This document shows, one piece after another, positions 6,651-17,055 of a DNA stretch of 64,000 nt (positions are counted from its first letter, which is position 1; each line of letters begins with the position of its first letter). Location: contig JBLWUQ010000008.1 in assembly GCA_048268845.1 (NCBI GenBank), forward strand, positions 1 through 64,000, written 5' to 3'. The DNA comes from Muriiphilus sp048268845 (GTDB lineage Bacteria > Pseudomonadota > Alphaproteobacteria > Rhodobacterales > Rhodobacteraceae). The position numbers were made by a program, and so were the translations under genes. The notes under the pieces are model-generated. The model saw only the letters and a program-made list of their open reading frames with translations. It did no database searches and had not been told where the DNA came from.

Positions 6651-9236
6651 TCAATCCTCGCGGCCTGGCATCAACGCCTTGATCGCCTCGGGCACCACCA
6701 GCAGCGGCAGCGCGAACAGCCCGATCAGCGCCCATTGGTCCCAACCCAAGGGCGCGGTATGCAGCAGCATCTGCAACGGCGGCCAGTAGACCGCCGCAAG
6801 CTGCGCCCCCACCATCGCCAAGAGCGCCAGGATCAACAGCCGGTTCGAGAACCAGCCGATCCGCATGTTGGTGTGGTGAAACGCCCGGAAGGCAAAGACC
6901 GAGGTCTTTTCGAACACCACCATCGCGCTGAAGGCGGCGGTGCGCGCCAGATCCTCGCCCAGCGGCAGCAGGTGGTAGAAGATCCACAGGCTCGCCGTTC
7001 CGGTATAGGCGCCGAAGGCCAGGATCATCCCCAGCCCCGCCTTGCCCAGCACGCTCTCGCCCTTGGCGCGCGGCGGGCGTTTCATCGTGCCGGGCGTGGC
7101 CTTCTCCAACCCCAGCGCCACCGCCGTCACGCCGTCGGTGATCAGGTTCATCCACAGGATCTGCGTGGCGAGAAAGATAAGTGGCCCGCCGATCAGGATA
7201 TTGGCCAGCAGCGCCACCACCTCGCCGGCGTTGGAACTCAGCAGGTAGCGGACAAATTTTCGCACGTTGTCGAACTGCCGCCGCCCCTCGCGGATGGCCC
7301 GCACGATGGTCGAGAAATCGTCGTCGAGCAGCACGAGGTCGGAGGCATCGCGCGCGACGTCGGTGCCGCGCTGGCCCATCGCCACGCCGATATCGGCCTG
7401 CCGCAAGGCCGGAGCATCATTCACCCCGTCGCCGGTCATCGCCACGATCTGGCCCTGCGCCTGCAACATCCGCACGATGCGCATCTTGTGGGCGGGCTCG
7501 GTGCGCGCGAACAAGACGTCGCCGCGCAAGGCCGCATCAAGATCGGCGTCCGCCATCTCCTCGACATCGCGCCCGCTCAGCACCCGATCGACCGGCAGCC
7601 CCACCAGCGCGGCCACCGCCTTTGCGGTCTCTGCCCCGTCGCCGGTAATCATGATCACCCGGATGCCCGCGCCCTGTGCGGCACGGATCGCGCCCTTCAC
7701 CTCGGCGCGCGGCGGGTCCATCAGGCCGACGAAGCCCAGAAAGGTCAGATCGGCCTCGTCGTCCGGTGCCGCCGCGTCGGGTTGGGCGCGCCGGGCCAGC
7801 GCGATCACCCGGCTGCCCTCGGCGGCCACCGCGCCATAGGCCTCGATGATCCGCGCACGCGCTGCCGCGTCCATCGCCCGGTCCTCGCCGCCCTCGCGGT
7901 AAAAGGTGCAGCGCTCGACGATCCGCTCCGGCGCGCCCTTGACGTGCAGCACCCAGTCGTCGCCGTCCTCGTCTTCGGTCACGACCGACATCCGCTTGCG
8001 CTCGGAGGTGAACGGCAGTTCGGCCACCACCGGATCGCCCTCGGGCAGCGGGCACCAGCCCTTGTAGGCCAGCGTCACCAGCGCCGCCTCGGTCGGGCTG
8101 CCGGTCGTCACCCATTTGTCGCCGTCGCGCACCAGCGTGGCGCGGTTGCACAAGAGCGCGGTTTCCAGCAGGTCGCAGAGGTCACGGTCGTCGCCCGCGC
8201 GCGCCTGCGCGCCGTCCTCATCCGCGATGTGCCCCGCCGGATCATAGCCGCCGCCGGTCACCGAATAGCTGCCCCCCACCGTCCAGATCCGCGTCGCGGT
8301 CATCTTGTCCTCGGTCAGCGTGCCGGTCTTGTCGGTGCAGATCACGCTGGCCGCGCCCAGCGTCTCGACCGCCTGCAAGCGCCGCGCCAGCGCCTGCTGG
8401 CGCACCATCGCGCTTGCCCCCAGCGCCAGCGTGATCGTGACCACCGCGGGCAGGCCCTCGGGCACGACGGACACCGCCAGCGACAGCGCCATCATGAACA
8501 TCTGGTGCAGCCCGAGCCCAGTATAGAGCCCCGCCGCCGCGACCAGCGCCGCCAGCGCCAGCGCCGCCAGCGTCAACTGCCGGGCAAGCCGTTCGAGCAC
8601 CTTTTGCAGATGCGTCGCCGTCTCGTCCACCTCGGTGGTGAGTCTGGCGATCTCGCCGAACTTCGTCGCCGTCCCGGTCGCCGTCACCTCGCCCTCGGCG
8701 TGACCCGAGACAACCGCCGTGCCCATGTAGAGCCGCGCCTCGGGGTCGTCGGTGGTTTTCGTCACCGGCAGGCTTTCGCCGGTCAGCGCGCTTTCCTCGA
8801 CACGAAGCTCCACCGCGTCGGTCAGTGCCATGTCGGCCGGCACCTTGTCGCCCGCCGACAACAGCACCACGTCGCCGGGCACGATCTCGCGGGTGTCGAT
8901 CTCGACCTCGACCCCGTCACGGATCACCCGCGCATGGCTCGCCAGCATCGAGCGCAGCGCGTCGATTGCGCTTTCCGCGCGCCATTCCTGCACGAAACCG
9001 AGCACGCCGTTCAAGAGCACGACCAGCCCGATGGCAATCGCGTCGAACACTTCGCCCAGCGCCAGCGCAATCGCCGCCGCCGCGATCAGGATCAGCACCA
9101 GAAGCCCGGTGAACTGGCGCAAGAGGATCACCAAAGGCGAGACGCGCCTGACCTCGCCCAGCTTGTTCGGCCCATGCCTCGCCAGCCGTTCGGCGGCCTC
9201 GACGGCGGTCAATCCGGTTTCCTGTCGGTCCTGCAT
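6651..9236 (-). CDS. Cation-transporting P-type ATPase, type II (Ca2+-ATPase-like)
   Basis: An 861-aa ion-pumping ATPase of the inner membrane. All core motifs are present: TGES near residue 150, PEGLP in M4 near 258, phosphorylation loop DKTGTLT near 301 and hinge TGDGVNDAP near 599. Residues matching SERCA calcium ligands are kept in M4 (Glu of PEGLP), M5 (SSNAGEVV) and M6 (NLITDG), but I see no acidic residue at the M8 position equivalent to SERCA Glu908. Ca2+ is thus the best guess, with other cations possible. The start at 9236 has GGGAGGTG in front; an in-frame ATG at 9257 lacks one. It is transcribed divergently from the Pat-like gene. Confidence 0.88.
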   Translation of the reverse strand: MQDRQETGLTAVEAAERLARHGPNKLGEVRRVSPLVILLRQFTGLLVLILIAAAAIALALGEVFDAIAIGLVVLLNGVLGFVQEWRAESAIDALRSMLASHARVIRDGVEVEIDTREIVPGDVVLLSAGDKVPADMALTDAVELRVEESALTGESLPVTKTTDDPEARLYMGTAVVSGHAEGEVTATGTATKFGEIARLTTEVDETATHLQKVLERLARQLTLAALALAALVAAAGLYTGLGLHQMFMMALSLAVSVVPEGLPAVVTITLALGASAMVRQQALARRLQAVETLGAASVICTDKTGTLTEDKMTATRIWTVGGSYSVTGGGYDPAGHIADEDGAQARAGDDRDLCDLLETALLCNRATLVRDGDKWVTTGSPTEAALVTLAYKGWCPLPEGDPVVAELPFTSERKRMSVVTEDEDGDDWVLHVKGAPERIVERCTFYREGGEDRAMDAAARARIIEAYGAVAAEGSRVIALARRAQPDAAAPDDEADLTFLGFVGLMDPPRAEVKGAIRAAQGAGIRVIMITGDGAETAKAVAALVGLPVDRVLSGRDVEEMADADLDAALRGDVLFARTEPAHKMRIVRMLQAQGQIVAMTGDGVNDAPALRQADIGVAMGQRGTDVARDASDLVLLDDDFSTIVRAIREGRRQFDNVRKFVRYLLSSNAGEVVALLANILIGGPLIFLATQILWMNLITDGVTAVALGLEKATPGTMKRPPRAKGESVLGKAGLGMILAFGAYTGTASLWIFYHLLPLGEDLARTAAFSAMVVFEKTSVFAFRAFHHTNMRIGWFSNRLLILALLAMVGAQLAAVYWPPLQMLLHTAPLGWDQWALIGLFALPLLVVPEAIKALMPGRED

Positions 9237-9447
9237 CGCACCTCCCGTCTCTGCCACAGATAGTCAACTCGGCCCCGCGGCGAAAGACGTTGCGCGAAGA
9301 GGCCACACCGGATCGCGCCGCACCCCTGCCTTCCCCCGCGTCACGTTGAGCGAGGTCAAGGCGCCGATGCGCAGAACTTGTTTCTTGGCGCTGGGGAGAG
9401 GATCATCGGCCCATGCGCGCAAAGCCAGGGTCCAAGGAGCAGTCAGG

Positions 9448-12129
9448 ATGAACGCCAACCCGCTAGCCAAGATGATGAACCCGGACTCGATCGCGGTGTT
9501 CGGGGCCTCCGACAGCTCGAAAAGCGTCGGTGCGCTGGTCTTTGCCAACCTCGTCTCGGACGGATTCAAGGGCAGGATCTACCCGATCAACCCCAAGCAC
9601 AAGGTCGTCGGCGGGCTGCAATGCTACGCCAGGGTGACGGATGTGGGTGCGGAGATCGACCTTGCGGTGATCGCCACCCCGGCGCGCACCGTGCCCGGCA
9701 TCATCCGCGAATGTGGCGAGGCGGGGATCAGGAACGCCATCATCATCTCGGCCGGCTTCGGCGAGGGCGGCGGCGGCGACAAGAAGCTCGAGGCCGAGCT
9801 GATCGCGGCGGCAGCGCGCGCCGGCATCCGCTTCATGGGGCCGAACTGCGTCGGGCTGGTCCGGCCGTGGCACGGCATGAACGCCACCTTCCTGCGCGCC
9901 GGCACCCCCAAGGGGCGGCTGGCGCTGATCAGCCAGTCGGGCGCGCTGAACGCGGCGATCTCGGACTGGGCCGGGCCGCATCACCTGGGCTTTTCGGCGC
10001 TGGTATCGCTTGGCAACGCCACCAATATCGGCTTTGGCGACGTGTTGCATTTCCTCGCCACCGACCCGCATACCGACGCGATCCTGCTCTATGTCGAGGG
10101 CGTCAAGCACGCGCAGAAATTCATCTCGGCGCTGAAGGTGGCAACCCGGCTGAAACCGGTGATCGTGCTGAAATCGGGCCGCCACGCGACCAGCGCCAAG
10201 GCCGCCAGCACCCATACCGGGGCGCTGATCGGCTCGGACGCGGTGTTCGACGCGGCGCTGGAGCGGGCGGGCGCGGTCCGGGCGCAGACCTTCGGCCAGC
10301 TCTTTGCCGCCGCCGAGATCCTGTCGTCGTCGAAACGCTCCAACGGCAACCGGCTGGCGATCGTCACCAATGGCGGCGGCGCGGGGGTGCTGGCCGCCGA
10401 CCGGGCCGCAGATCTGGGGGTCGCGCTGGCGGATCTGGCACCCGAGACGCTGAAGAAACTCGACAAGGTGTTGCCGGCGCATTGGAGCCACGCCAACCCG
10501 GTCGACGTGCTGGGCGATGCGGGTGCCAAGGAATACGGCGCGGCGATCACCGCCTGCCTTGAGGATCGCAATGTCGACGGGCTGCTGGTGCTGCTCACGC
10601 CGCAGGCGATGACCGACGCCACCGCCGTCGCGCAGGCGCTGATCGACGCCAGCCCGAAGCGCAAGCCCAAGCCGATCCTTGCCTGCTGGATGGGCTCGGC
10701 CTCGGTGACGGAGGCGCGCAAGCTGTTGTCGTCCAGCGGCATCGCCGATTTCGTCACCCCCGAGCGCGCGGTCGAGGCGTTCTCCTACCTCGCGCAACAT
10801 GCCCGCAACCGGCGTCTGGCGCTGGAGACGCCGGGGCCGATAACCGAGCAGCACTCGCCCAACCTCGAAGGCGCGCGGATGATCGTGGCCAGCGTGCTGG
10901 CCGATGACCGCGACATGCTGTCGGATATCGAAAGCAAGGCCCTGCTGCGCGCCTTCCAGATCCCGATCAACATGACGCTCGAGGCCGAAACCGCCGCCAG
11001 GGCGCTGGTCGCGGCCGAGACCGTCGGCTTTCCGGTGGCGATGAAGATCAACTCGCCCGACATCAGCCACAAATCCGACGTCGGCGGCGTCAGGATCGGC
11101 ATTTCCAACGCCGCCGAGGTCAAGCGCGTCTTTCGTGAAATCACCGAAGGCGTGAAGGCGCTGCGCCCGAATGCGCGGATCAGGGGCGTGACGGTCGAGC
11201 CGATGGCGCGTGTCGAGCATGCCCGCGAACTGGTGATCGGCGCCAGCCGCGACGAGGTGTTCGGCCCGACGATCCTGTTCGGCGCGGGCGGCACCATGGT
11301 CGAGATCCTGAGGGACAGCGCGGTTGCCCTGCCGCCGCTGAGTTCCGTGCTGGCCGACCGGCTGATCAACCGCACCAAGGTGTCGAAGGTGCTCGACGCC
11401 TTCCGCGACCGCCCGGCCGTCGACCGCGACAAGGTGATCGACGTGCTGCTGCGGGTGTCCGATCTGGTCTGCGAGATGCCCGAGGTGATCGAATTGGACA
11501 TCAACCCGCTGTTCGCCGGGCCGAGCGGCGTGCTGGCGGTGGATGCGCGCGTGCGTGTCGCCCGCCCGCCCTCGCGCGACGGGCATTACGACCACGTCGC
11601 CATCCACCCCTATCCGCGCCACCTGATCACCGAGGATCACCTGACCGACGGCACCCCCCTGACCATCCGGCCGATCCGCCCCGAGGATGCCGAGAACGAA
11701 AAGGCCTTCGTGCGCGACCTGTCGGACGAAGCCAAGATGTTCCGCTTCATGGGCACGCTCAACGAGCTCAGCCCGGAGATGCTGGTGCAGTTCACCCAGA
11801 TCGACTACCGCCGCGAAATGGCGCTGGTGGCGATGATCGAGCGCGACGGCAAGCCGCTCCAGATCGGGGTGGCGCGCTATGTCATCAACCCGGACGGCAG
11901 CAGTTGCGAGTTCGCCATCGTGGTCTCGGACAAGGTGCAGCGGCAGGGCATCGGCACGCGCCTGATGAAGGCCCTGTTCCGCGCCGCCCGCGACCACGGG
12001 CTGACGGTGATGGAGGGCACGGTGCTCAAGAACAACGGCGCGATGCTGCAACTGATGTCGGATCTCGGGTTCACCCAGCGGATGGACCCGGACGACCCGG
12101 AAATGGTGATCGTCGAGCGCTGGCTATAG
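9448..12129 (+). CDS. Pat-like protein: ADP-forming acyl-CoA synthetase domains fused to a GNAT acetyltransferase
   Basis: This 893-aa protein has the layout of bacterial protein lysine acetyltransferase Pat/YfiQ. In order: a CoA-binding Rossmann domain (about 1-135, SIAVFGASDSSKSVG), succinyl-CoA-ligase-like flavodoxin domains (SQSGALN near 162), an ATP-grasp domain (about 495-700) and a C-terminal GNAT domain (about 737-893) with acetyl-CoA loop QRQGIGTRL near 830. The segment STHTGALIGSD near 254-264 keeps a His at the position that is phosphorylated in ADP-forming acetyl-CoA synthetases, so ligase activity cannot be excluded. The ATG at 9448 has a GGAGC site; a far longer upstream frame exists but is antisense to the ATPase gene. 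A deacetylase gene follows after 22 bp. Confidence 0.9.
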   Translation: MNANPLAKMMNPDSIAVFGASDSSKSVGALVFANLVSDGFKGRIYPINPKHKVVGGLQCYARVTDVGAEIDLAVIATPARTVPGIIRECGEAGIRNAIIISAGFGEGGGGDKKLEAELIAAAARAGIRFMGPNCVGLVRPWHGMNATFLRAGTPKGRLALISQSGALNAAISDWAGPHHLGFSALVSLGNATNIGFGDVLHFLATDPHTDAILLYVEGVKHAQKFISALKVATRLKPVIVLKSGRHATSAKAASTHTGALIGSDAVFDAALERAGAVRAQTFGQLFAAAEILSSSKRSNGNRLAIVTNGGGAGVLAADRAADLGVALADLAPETLKKLDKVLPAHWSHANPVDVLGDAGAKEYGAAITACLEDRNVDGLLVLLTPQAMTDATAVAQALIDASPKRKPKPILACWMGSASVTEARKLLSSSGIADFVTPERAVEAFSYLAQHARNRRLALETPGPITEQHSPNLEGARMIVASVLADDRDMLSDIESKALLRAFQIPINMTLEAETAARALVAAETVGFPVAMKINSPDISHKSDVGGVRIGISNAAEVKRVFREITEGVKALRPNARIRGVTVEPMARVEHARELVIGASRDEVFGPTILFGAGGTMVEILRDSAVALPPLSSVLADRLINRTKVSKVLDAFRDRPAVDRDKVIDVLLRVSDLVCEMPEVIELDINPLFAGPSGVLAVDARVRVARPPSRDGHYDHVAIHPYPRHLITEDHLTDGTPLTIRPIRPEDAENEKAFVRDLSDEAKMFRFMGTLNELSPEMLVQFTQIDYRREMALVAMIERDGKPLQIGVARYVINPDGSSCEFAIVVSDKVQRQGIGTRLMKALFRAARDHGLTVMEGTVLKNNGAMLQLMSDLGFTQRMDPDDPEMVIVERWL

Positions 12130-12151
12130 GCCGCATCATGGGAGAAAACCG

Positions 12152-13075
12152 ATGCTGGGGATGATTTCGCACTACGAGTGCCTCGACCATGTGACCGGCG
12201 ACCTGCACCCGGACAACCCGGAGCGGCTCGAGGCGATCAACAACCAGTTGATCGCCTCGGGCATGGACTACGTCCTGCGCCACTTCGATGCGCCGCTGGT
12301 CACGCGCGAGGCGCTGGTGCGGGTGCATGACCCGGCCTATCTCGACCGGGTCTACGCGATGGCCCCCGGCCCCGGCGAGGCTCCGGTCGAGATCGACGGC
12401 GACACGGTGATGAGCCCCGGCACCCTGCGCGCCGCCGAACGCGCGGCCGGCGCGGGCGTCAAGGCGGTCGATCTGGTGATGGATGGCGAGGTCAACCCGG
12501 TGTTCTGCGCGATCCGCCCGCCCGGCCACCACGCCTTGCGCGGGCGGGCGATGGGGTTCTGCCTGTTCAACAACATCGCCGTCGCCGCCGCCCATGCGCT
12601 CGAGGCCCACGGGGTCGAGCGGGTGGCGATCGTCGATTTCGACGTGCATCACGGCAACGGCACCGAGGACATCTTCAAGGGCGAAAAACGGGTGCTGTTC
12701 TGCTCGTCCTTCCAGCACCCGTTCTATCCCTTCACCGGGCACGAGAAGGAAACCGAGAACCTCGTCGACGTGCCCCTGCCCGCCGGGTCCGGGTCCGAGG
12801 AATTCCGTGCCGCGATCAGCGAACACTGGCTGCCGCATCTGGAAAGCTTCGCACCCCAGATCCTGCTCATCTCGGCCGGGTTCGACGCGCATGTCGCCGA
12901 TGGCATGTCGTCGATCTCGCTGGTTGACGGCGATTACATCTGGCTGACCGAACAGCTTGTCGCGGTGGCGGCGCGCCATTGCGACGGGCGGATCGTCTCG
13001 ATGCTCGAAGGCGGCTATGAGCCGGCCACGCTGGCGCGCTCGGTGGTGGCGCATCTCAAGGTGCTGCTGGGCTAG
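12152..13075 (+). CDS. Histone deacetylase family protein (AcuC/acetylpolyamine amidohydrolase type)
   Basis: A 307-aa zinc-dependent amidohydrolase of the class I/II HDAC superfamily. Motifs seen: RPPGHHA (His pair near 127), DFDVHHGNGTE (about 163-172, zinc ligands Asp and His) and SAGFDAH (about 241-247, zinc ligand Asp). Known bacterial members remove acetyl groups from acetyl-CoA synthetase or from acetylated polyamines. Its position right behind a lysine acetyltransferase suggests that it reverses that modification, as AcuC does for AcuA (inference). The ATG has a GGGAGAAAAC site. It ends four bases from the convergent M20 gene. Confidence 0.92.
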   Translation: MLGMISHYECLDHVTGDLHPDNPERLEAINNQLIASGMDYVLRHFDAPLVTREALVRVHDPAYLDRVYAMAPGPGEAPVEIDGDTVMSPGTLRAAERAAGAGVKAVDLVMDGEVNPVFCAIRPPGHHALRGRAMGFCLFNNIAVAAAHALEAHGVERVAIVDFDVHHGNGTEDIFKGEKRVLFCSSFQHPFYPFTGHEKETENLVDVPLPAGSGSEEFRAAISEHWLPHLESFAPQILLISAGFDAHVADGMSSISLVDGDYIWLTEQLVAVAARHCDGRIVSMLEGGYEPATLARSVVAHLKVLLG

Positions 13076-13079
13076 CGCG

Positions 13080-14372
<1,293 letters not shown>

Positions 14373-14382
14373 CGGCGCGCCC

Positions 14383-15042
14383 TCAGAAGGTTGGAACAGC
14401 GCCGCCGGGGCGGGCCAGCGGCGCGTCGGTGGCGGCGGCGACGTCCTCAAAGCTCACCCCTTCGGCCAGCTCGCGCAGCACGAAGCCCGCGCGCGTCACG
14501 TCGATCACCGCCATGTCGGTGAACACCCGGTCGACGCATCCCCGCGCGGTGATCGGCAGCGAACAGGCCGCCCGCAGCTTTGGCGCGCCCTCGCGGTCGA
14601 GATGCGTGGTCAGCACCACCACACGCCGCGCCTTCTGCGCCAGTTCGATGCCGCCGCCGGCGCCGGGCGAGAACCGGCCGGGGATCTTCCAGTTGGCCAG
14701 ATCGCCGCCCTCGGACACCTCGAACGCGCCCAGCATGGTCAGGTCGAGCCTTCCGGAGCGCACCAGCGCAAAGCTCACCGCGCTGTCGAAGAACGCGCTG
14801 CCCGGCACGGTCGAGACATAGGCGCCGCCCGCGTCGATCAGGTTGCGATCCGCCACCTCCGGGGCCAGCGTGGGACCGATGCCCGACAGCCCGTTCTCGG
14901 TGTGCAGGCAGACCGGGAAATCCGCCGCCAGATGATCGACCACCCGCGTCGGCAGCCCGATCCCCAGGTTCACCACCATCCCCGGCGCGATCTCGCGCGC
15001 CGCGCGCGCGGTCATCCTTTTCCTAGCGTCGGACAATGGCAT
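14383..15042 (-). CDS. 3-oxoacid CoA-transferase, beta subunit (AtoA/ScoB-like)
   Basis: A 219-aa class I CoA-transferase beta subunit. The signature VNLGIGLPTRV lies near the N-terminus, and the catalytic Glu is in CLHTENGLSGIG (Glu near 49). It moves CoA from succinyl-CoA or acetyl-CoA to a 3-oxoacid or related acid, together with the alpha subunit encoded just upstream. The start at 15042 gives an N-terminus (MPLSDARKRMTARAAREI) that lines up with AtoA, and overlaps the alpha gene by 20 bp. A second ATG at 15015 has a better AGGA site and remains possible. Confidence 0.9.
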   Translation of the reverse strand: MPLSDARKRMTARAAREIAPGMVVNLGIGLPTRVVDHLAADFPVCLHTENGLSGIGPTLAPEVADRNLIDAGGAYVSTVPGSAFFDSAVSFALVRSGRLDLTMLGAFEVSEGGDLANWKIPGRFSPGAGGGIELAQKARRVVVLTTHLDREGAPKLRAACSLPITARGCVDRVFTDMAVIDVTRAGFVLRELAEGVSFEDVAAATDAPLARPGGAVPTF

Positions 15043-15715
15043 ATTCCTCGCTGAGTTCCGCCAGCGGCACGACATGATCGACGAACGGCCCCGGCGTATG
15101 CACCTCGTCCGGATCAAGCCCGCCCAGCGGCAGGACGGTTTCTGCCTCTGCAATCACCCGATCCGCCGCCATCGCCATCAGCGGGTTGAAATTGCGCGCG
15201 GTGGCGACATAGCCAAGGTTGCCGAACACGTCCGCCCGGCCCGCGTGGATCAGGGCGACGTCAGCGCGCAGCGCGGTTTCGACCATCGCCACGCCGCCCG
15301 CGATCTCGATGCGCGTCTTGCCCTTCGCCAACTCGGTCTCGATCGCGATGTCGGTGATGATGCCCTTCAACCCCGCGCCGCCCGCGCGCACCCGTTCGGC
15401 GAGTATCCCCTGCGCGCAGAACTCGACCGCGACCTCGCCCGCGTTCAGCATCGCCACGGCGCGCGGATTGAGGCCGATATGGGTGGTGATCAGCCGCGCC
15501 ACCTGCCCGTTTGCCAGCAGATGATCGACGCCCATGCCCTTTTCGTTGGCATCGTTCTTGATGATCGTGAGGTCGCGCTGACCCTGCCGCACAAGCTCGC
15601 GGATCAAGAGAAACGGCGTTCCGGGGATGCCGAAGCCGCCCAGCATCACGGTCGCGCCGTCGCGGATATGGGCGACGGCCTCCTCGATGGCGCAGGTCTT
15701 GTCGGGCAACCTCAT
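15023..15715 (-). CDS. 3-oxoacid CoA-transferase, alpha subunit (AtoD/ScoA-like)
   Basis: A 230-aa CoA-transferase alpha subunit. The family signature VMLGGFGIPGTP (CoA-binding loop) is near residues 22-33, and the later KGIITDIAIETELAKGK and GGVAMVETAL stretches are typical of AtoD/ScoA. It works as a heterodimer with the downstream beta subunit. The ATG overlaps the stop of the aminotransferase gene (ATGA), suggesting translational coupling. Next to an aminotransferase, its job is likely to activate the keto acid that enzyme produces so that it can be thiolysed (inference). Confidence 0.9.
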   Translation of the reverse strand: MRLPDKTCAIEEAVAHIRDGATVMLGGFGIPGTPFLLIRELVRQGQRDLTIIKNDANEKGMGVDHLLANGQVARLITTHIGLNPRAVAMLNAGEVAVEFCAQGILAERVRAGGAGLKGIITDIAIETELAKGKTRIEIAGGVAMVETALRADVALIHAGRADVFGNLGYVATARNFNPLMAMAADRVIAEAETVLPLGGLDPDEVHTPGPFVDHVVPLAELSEEYAIVRR

Positions 15716-17052
15716 GGCGCGCCGTCGCGCGGCAGCCCGGCCTCGTCCGCGAAGGCGTCGAGGGCGGCCGTCAGCAGGTCCATGATCTCGTCCACCTGCG
15801 CCCCGGTCACGATCAGGGGCGGGCAGATCAGGAAATGATCGCCCTCGGTGCCGCCTCGGGTGCGGCGCGAATAGATGATCAGGCCCATGTCATAGGCGAT
15901 ATCCACCAGCCGGCTGTGGGCGTTCAGGCCCTTTGGCAGCGGCTCCATGCTGTCGCGGTCGCTGACGAACTCGAAGGCCAAGAGCAGCCCCTTGCCGCGC
16001 ACATCACCGATGAAGGGATAAAGCTCCATCAGCCCGGCCAGCCGCGCCTTCAGCACCGCGCCCATCGCCTCGGCATTGCCCACCAGCCCGGCGCGTTCGA
16101 TCTCGTCCAGCACCGCCAGCCCGGCGGCGCAGGCCAAGGGGTTTCCGGCATAGGTGAAGCCGTGCTGAAACCCGCCCGCGTCCAGCACCGCCTCGACCAG
16201 GTCGCCGCGCGCCACCATCGCGCCCAGCGGCGCGTAACCGGCGGCAAAGCCCTTGGACAGCGCGATGATGTCGGGCGTGATGCCCCAGTGTTCGGCGGCA
16301 AGGAACCTGCCGGTGCGCCCCGCCCCGGTCATCACCTCGTCGTAGATCAAGAGGATGCCGTATTCGTCGCAGATCTCGCGGATGCGTCCGTAATAGCTGT
16401 CGGGTGCGACCAGCGCGCCGGTCGAGGCACCGCCGACCGGCTCCATGATGAAGGCAAGCACTGACTCCGGCCCCTGTGCGATGATCTCGGCGCGCAGAAG
16501 CTCGGCATATTTCAACCCGCGCTCGTCCTCCGAAAGGTTGTCGCGATCCAGATAACAGGTCGGGGCCGCGATCTTCGGCATCTCGCGCATCATCGGCGCG
16601 AAGGGTTGCGCCAGCGGGTCGTAGCCGGTCAGCGCCAGCGCCCCCAGCGTGCAGCCGTGATAGGAGGGAAAGCGCGAAATCACCTTCCAGCGCGACGCCT
16701 CGCCTTGCGTGACCGCATATTGCCGCGCCAGCTTGATCGCGCTTTCCACCGCCTCCGACCCGCCCGAGACGAAGAACACCCGGTCCAGCCCGGCAGGCAT
16801 CAGGGCGGCGGTGCGCGCCGCCAGATCCTCGGACGCCTCGGTGCGGAAATGCAGCCGGTAGCCGAAGGTGGCACGGTCCATCTGCGCCTTCATCGCCGCC
16901 AGAACGCGGGGGTTGGAGTGCCCGATATTGGACACCATCGCGCCGGACGAGCCGTCGATATAGCGCTTGCCGGACTGGTCGATCAGGTAAATCCCCTCGC
17001 CCCGGTCCAGAAACGGGCGTGGCAGGCGCGATTGGTAAAAGAGGTTCGACAT
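15712..17052 (-). CDS. Class III aminotransferase, PLP-dependent
   Basis: A 446-aa aspartate aminotransferase-fold enzyme of class III (omega-aminotransferase group). The PLP-binding Lys is in ALSKGFAAGY (near 266). Other class features are FVSGGSEAVESAIKLAR, the SYHGCTLGAL loop and IYDEVMTGAGRTG holding the Asp that pairs with the PLP ring. Members act on terminal amines such as taurine, beta-alanine, GABA or diamines, or on beta-amino acids. The gene lies three bases behind the transporter ATPase gene and overlaps the CoA-transferase alpha gene, so the imported substrate or its hydrolysis product is probably transaminated here. Confidence 0.9.
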   Translation of the reverse strand: MSNLFYQSRLPRPFLDRGEGIYLIDQSGKRYIDGSSGAMVSNIGHSNPRVLAAMKAQMDRATFGYRLHFRTEASEDLAARTAALMPAGLDRVFFVSGGSEAVESAIKLARQYAVTQGEASRWKVISRFPSYHGCTLGALALTGYDPLAQPFAPMMREMPKIAAPTCYLDRDNLSEDERGLKYAELLRAEIIAQGPESVLAFIMEPVGGASTGALVAPDSYYGRIREICDEYGILLIYDEVMTGAGRTGRFLAAEHWGITPDIIALSKGFAAGYAPLGAMVARGDLVEAVLDAGGFQHGFTYAGNPLACAAGLAVLDEIERAGLVGNAEAMGAVLKARLAGLMELYPFIGDVRGKGLLLAFEFVSDRDSMEPLPKGLNAHSRLVDIAYDMGLIIYSRRTRGGTEGDHFLICPPLIVTGAQVDEIMDLLTAALDAFADEAGLPRDGAP

Positions 17053-17055
17053 GGC

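Noticed and set aside
8752..9447. A very long in-frame N-terminal extension of the Pat-like gene
   Set aside because: It runs antisense to the P-type ATPase gene, is Ser/Arg-rich without family similarity, and the ATG at 9448 has a proper ribosome binding site and the correct family N-terminus.
9463..12051. Long antisense frame opposite the Pat-like gene
   Set aside because: Same high-GC mirror effect: His/Arg/Asp-rich and without recognisable domains.
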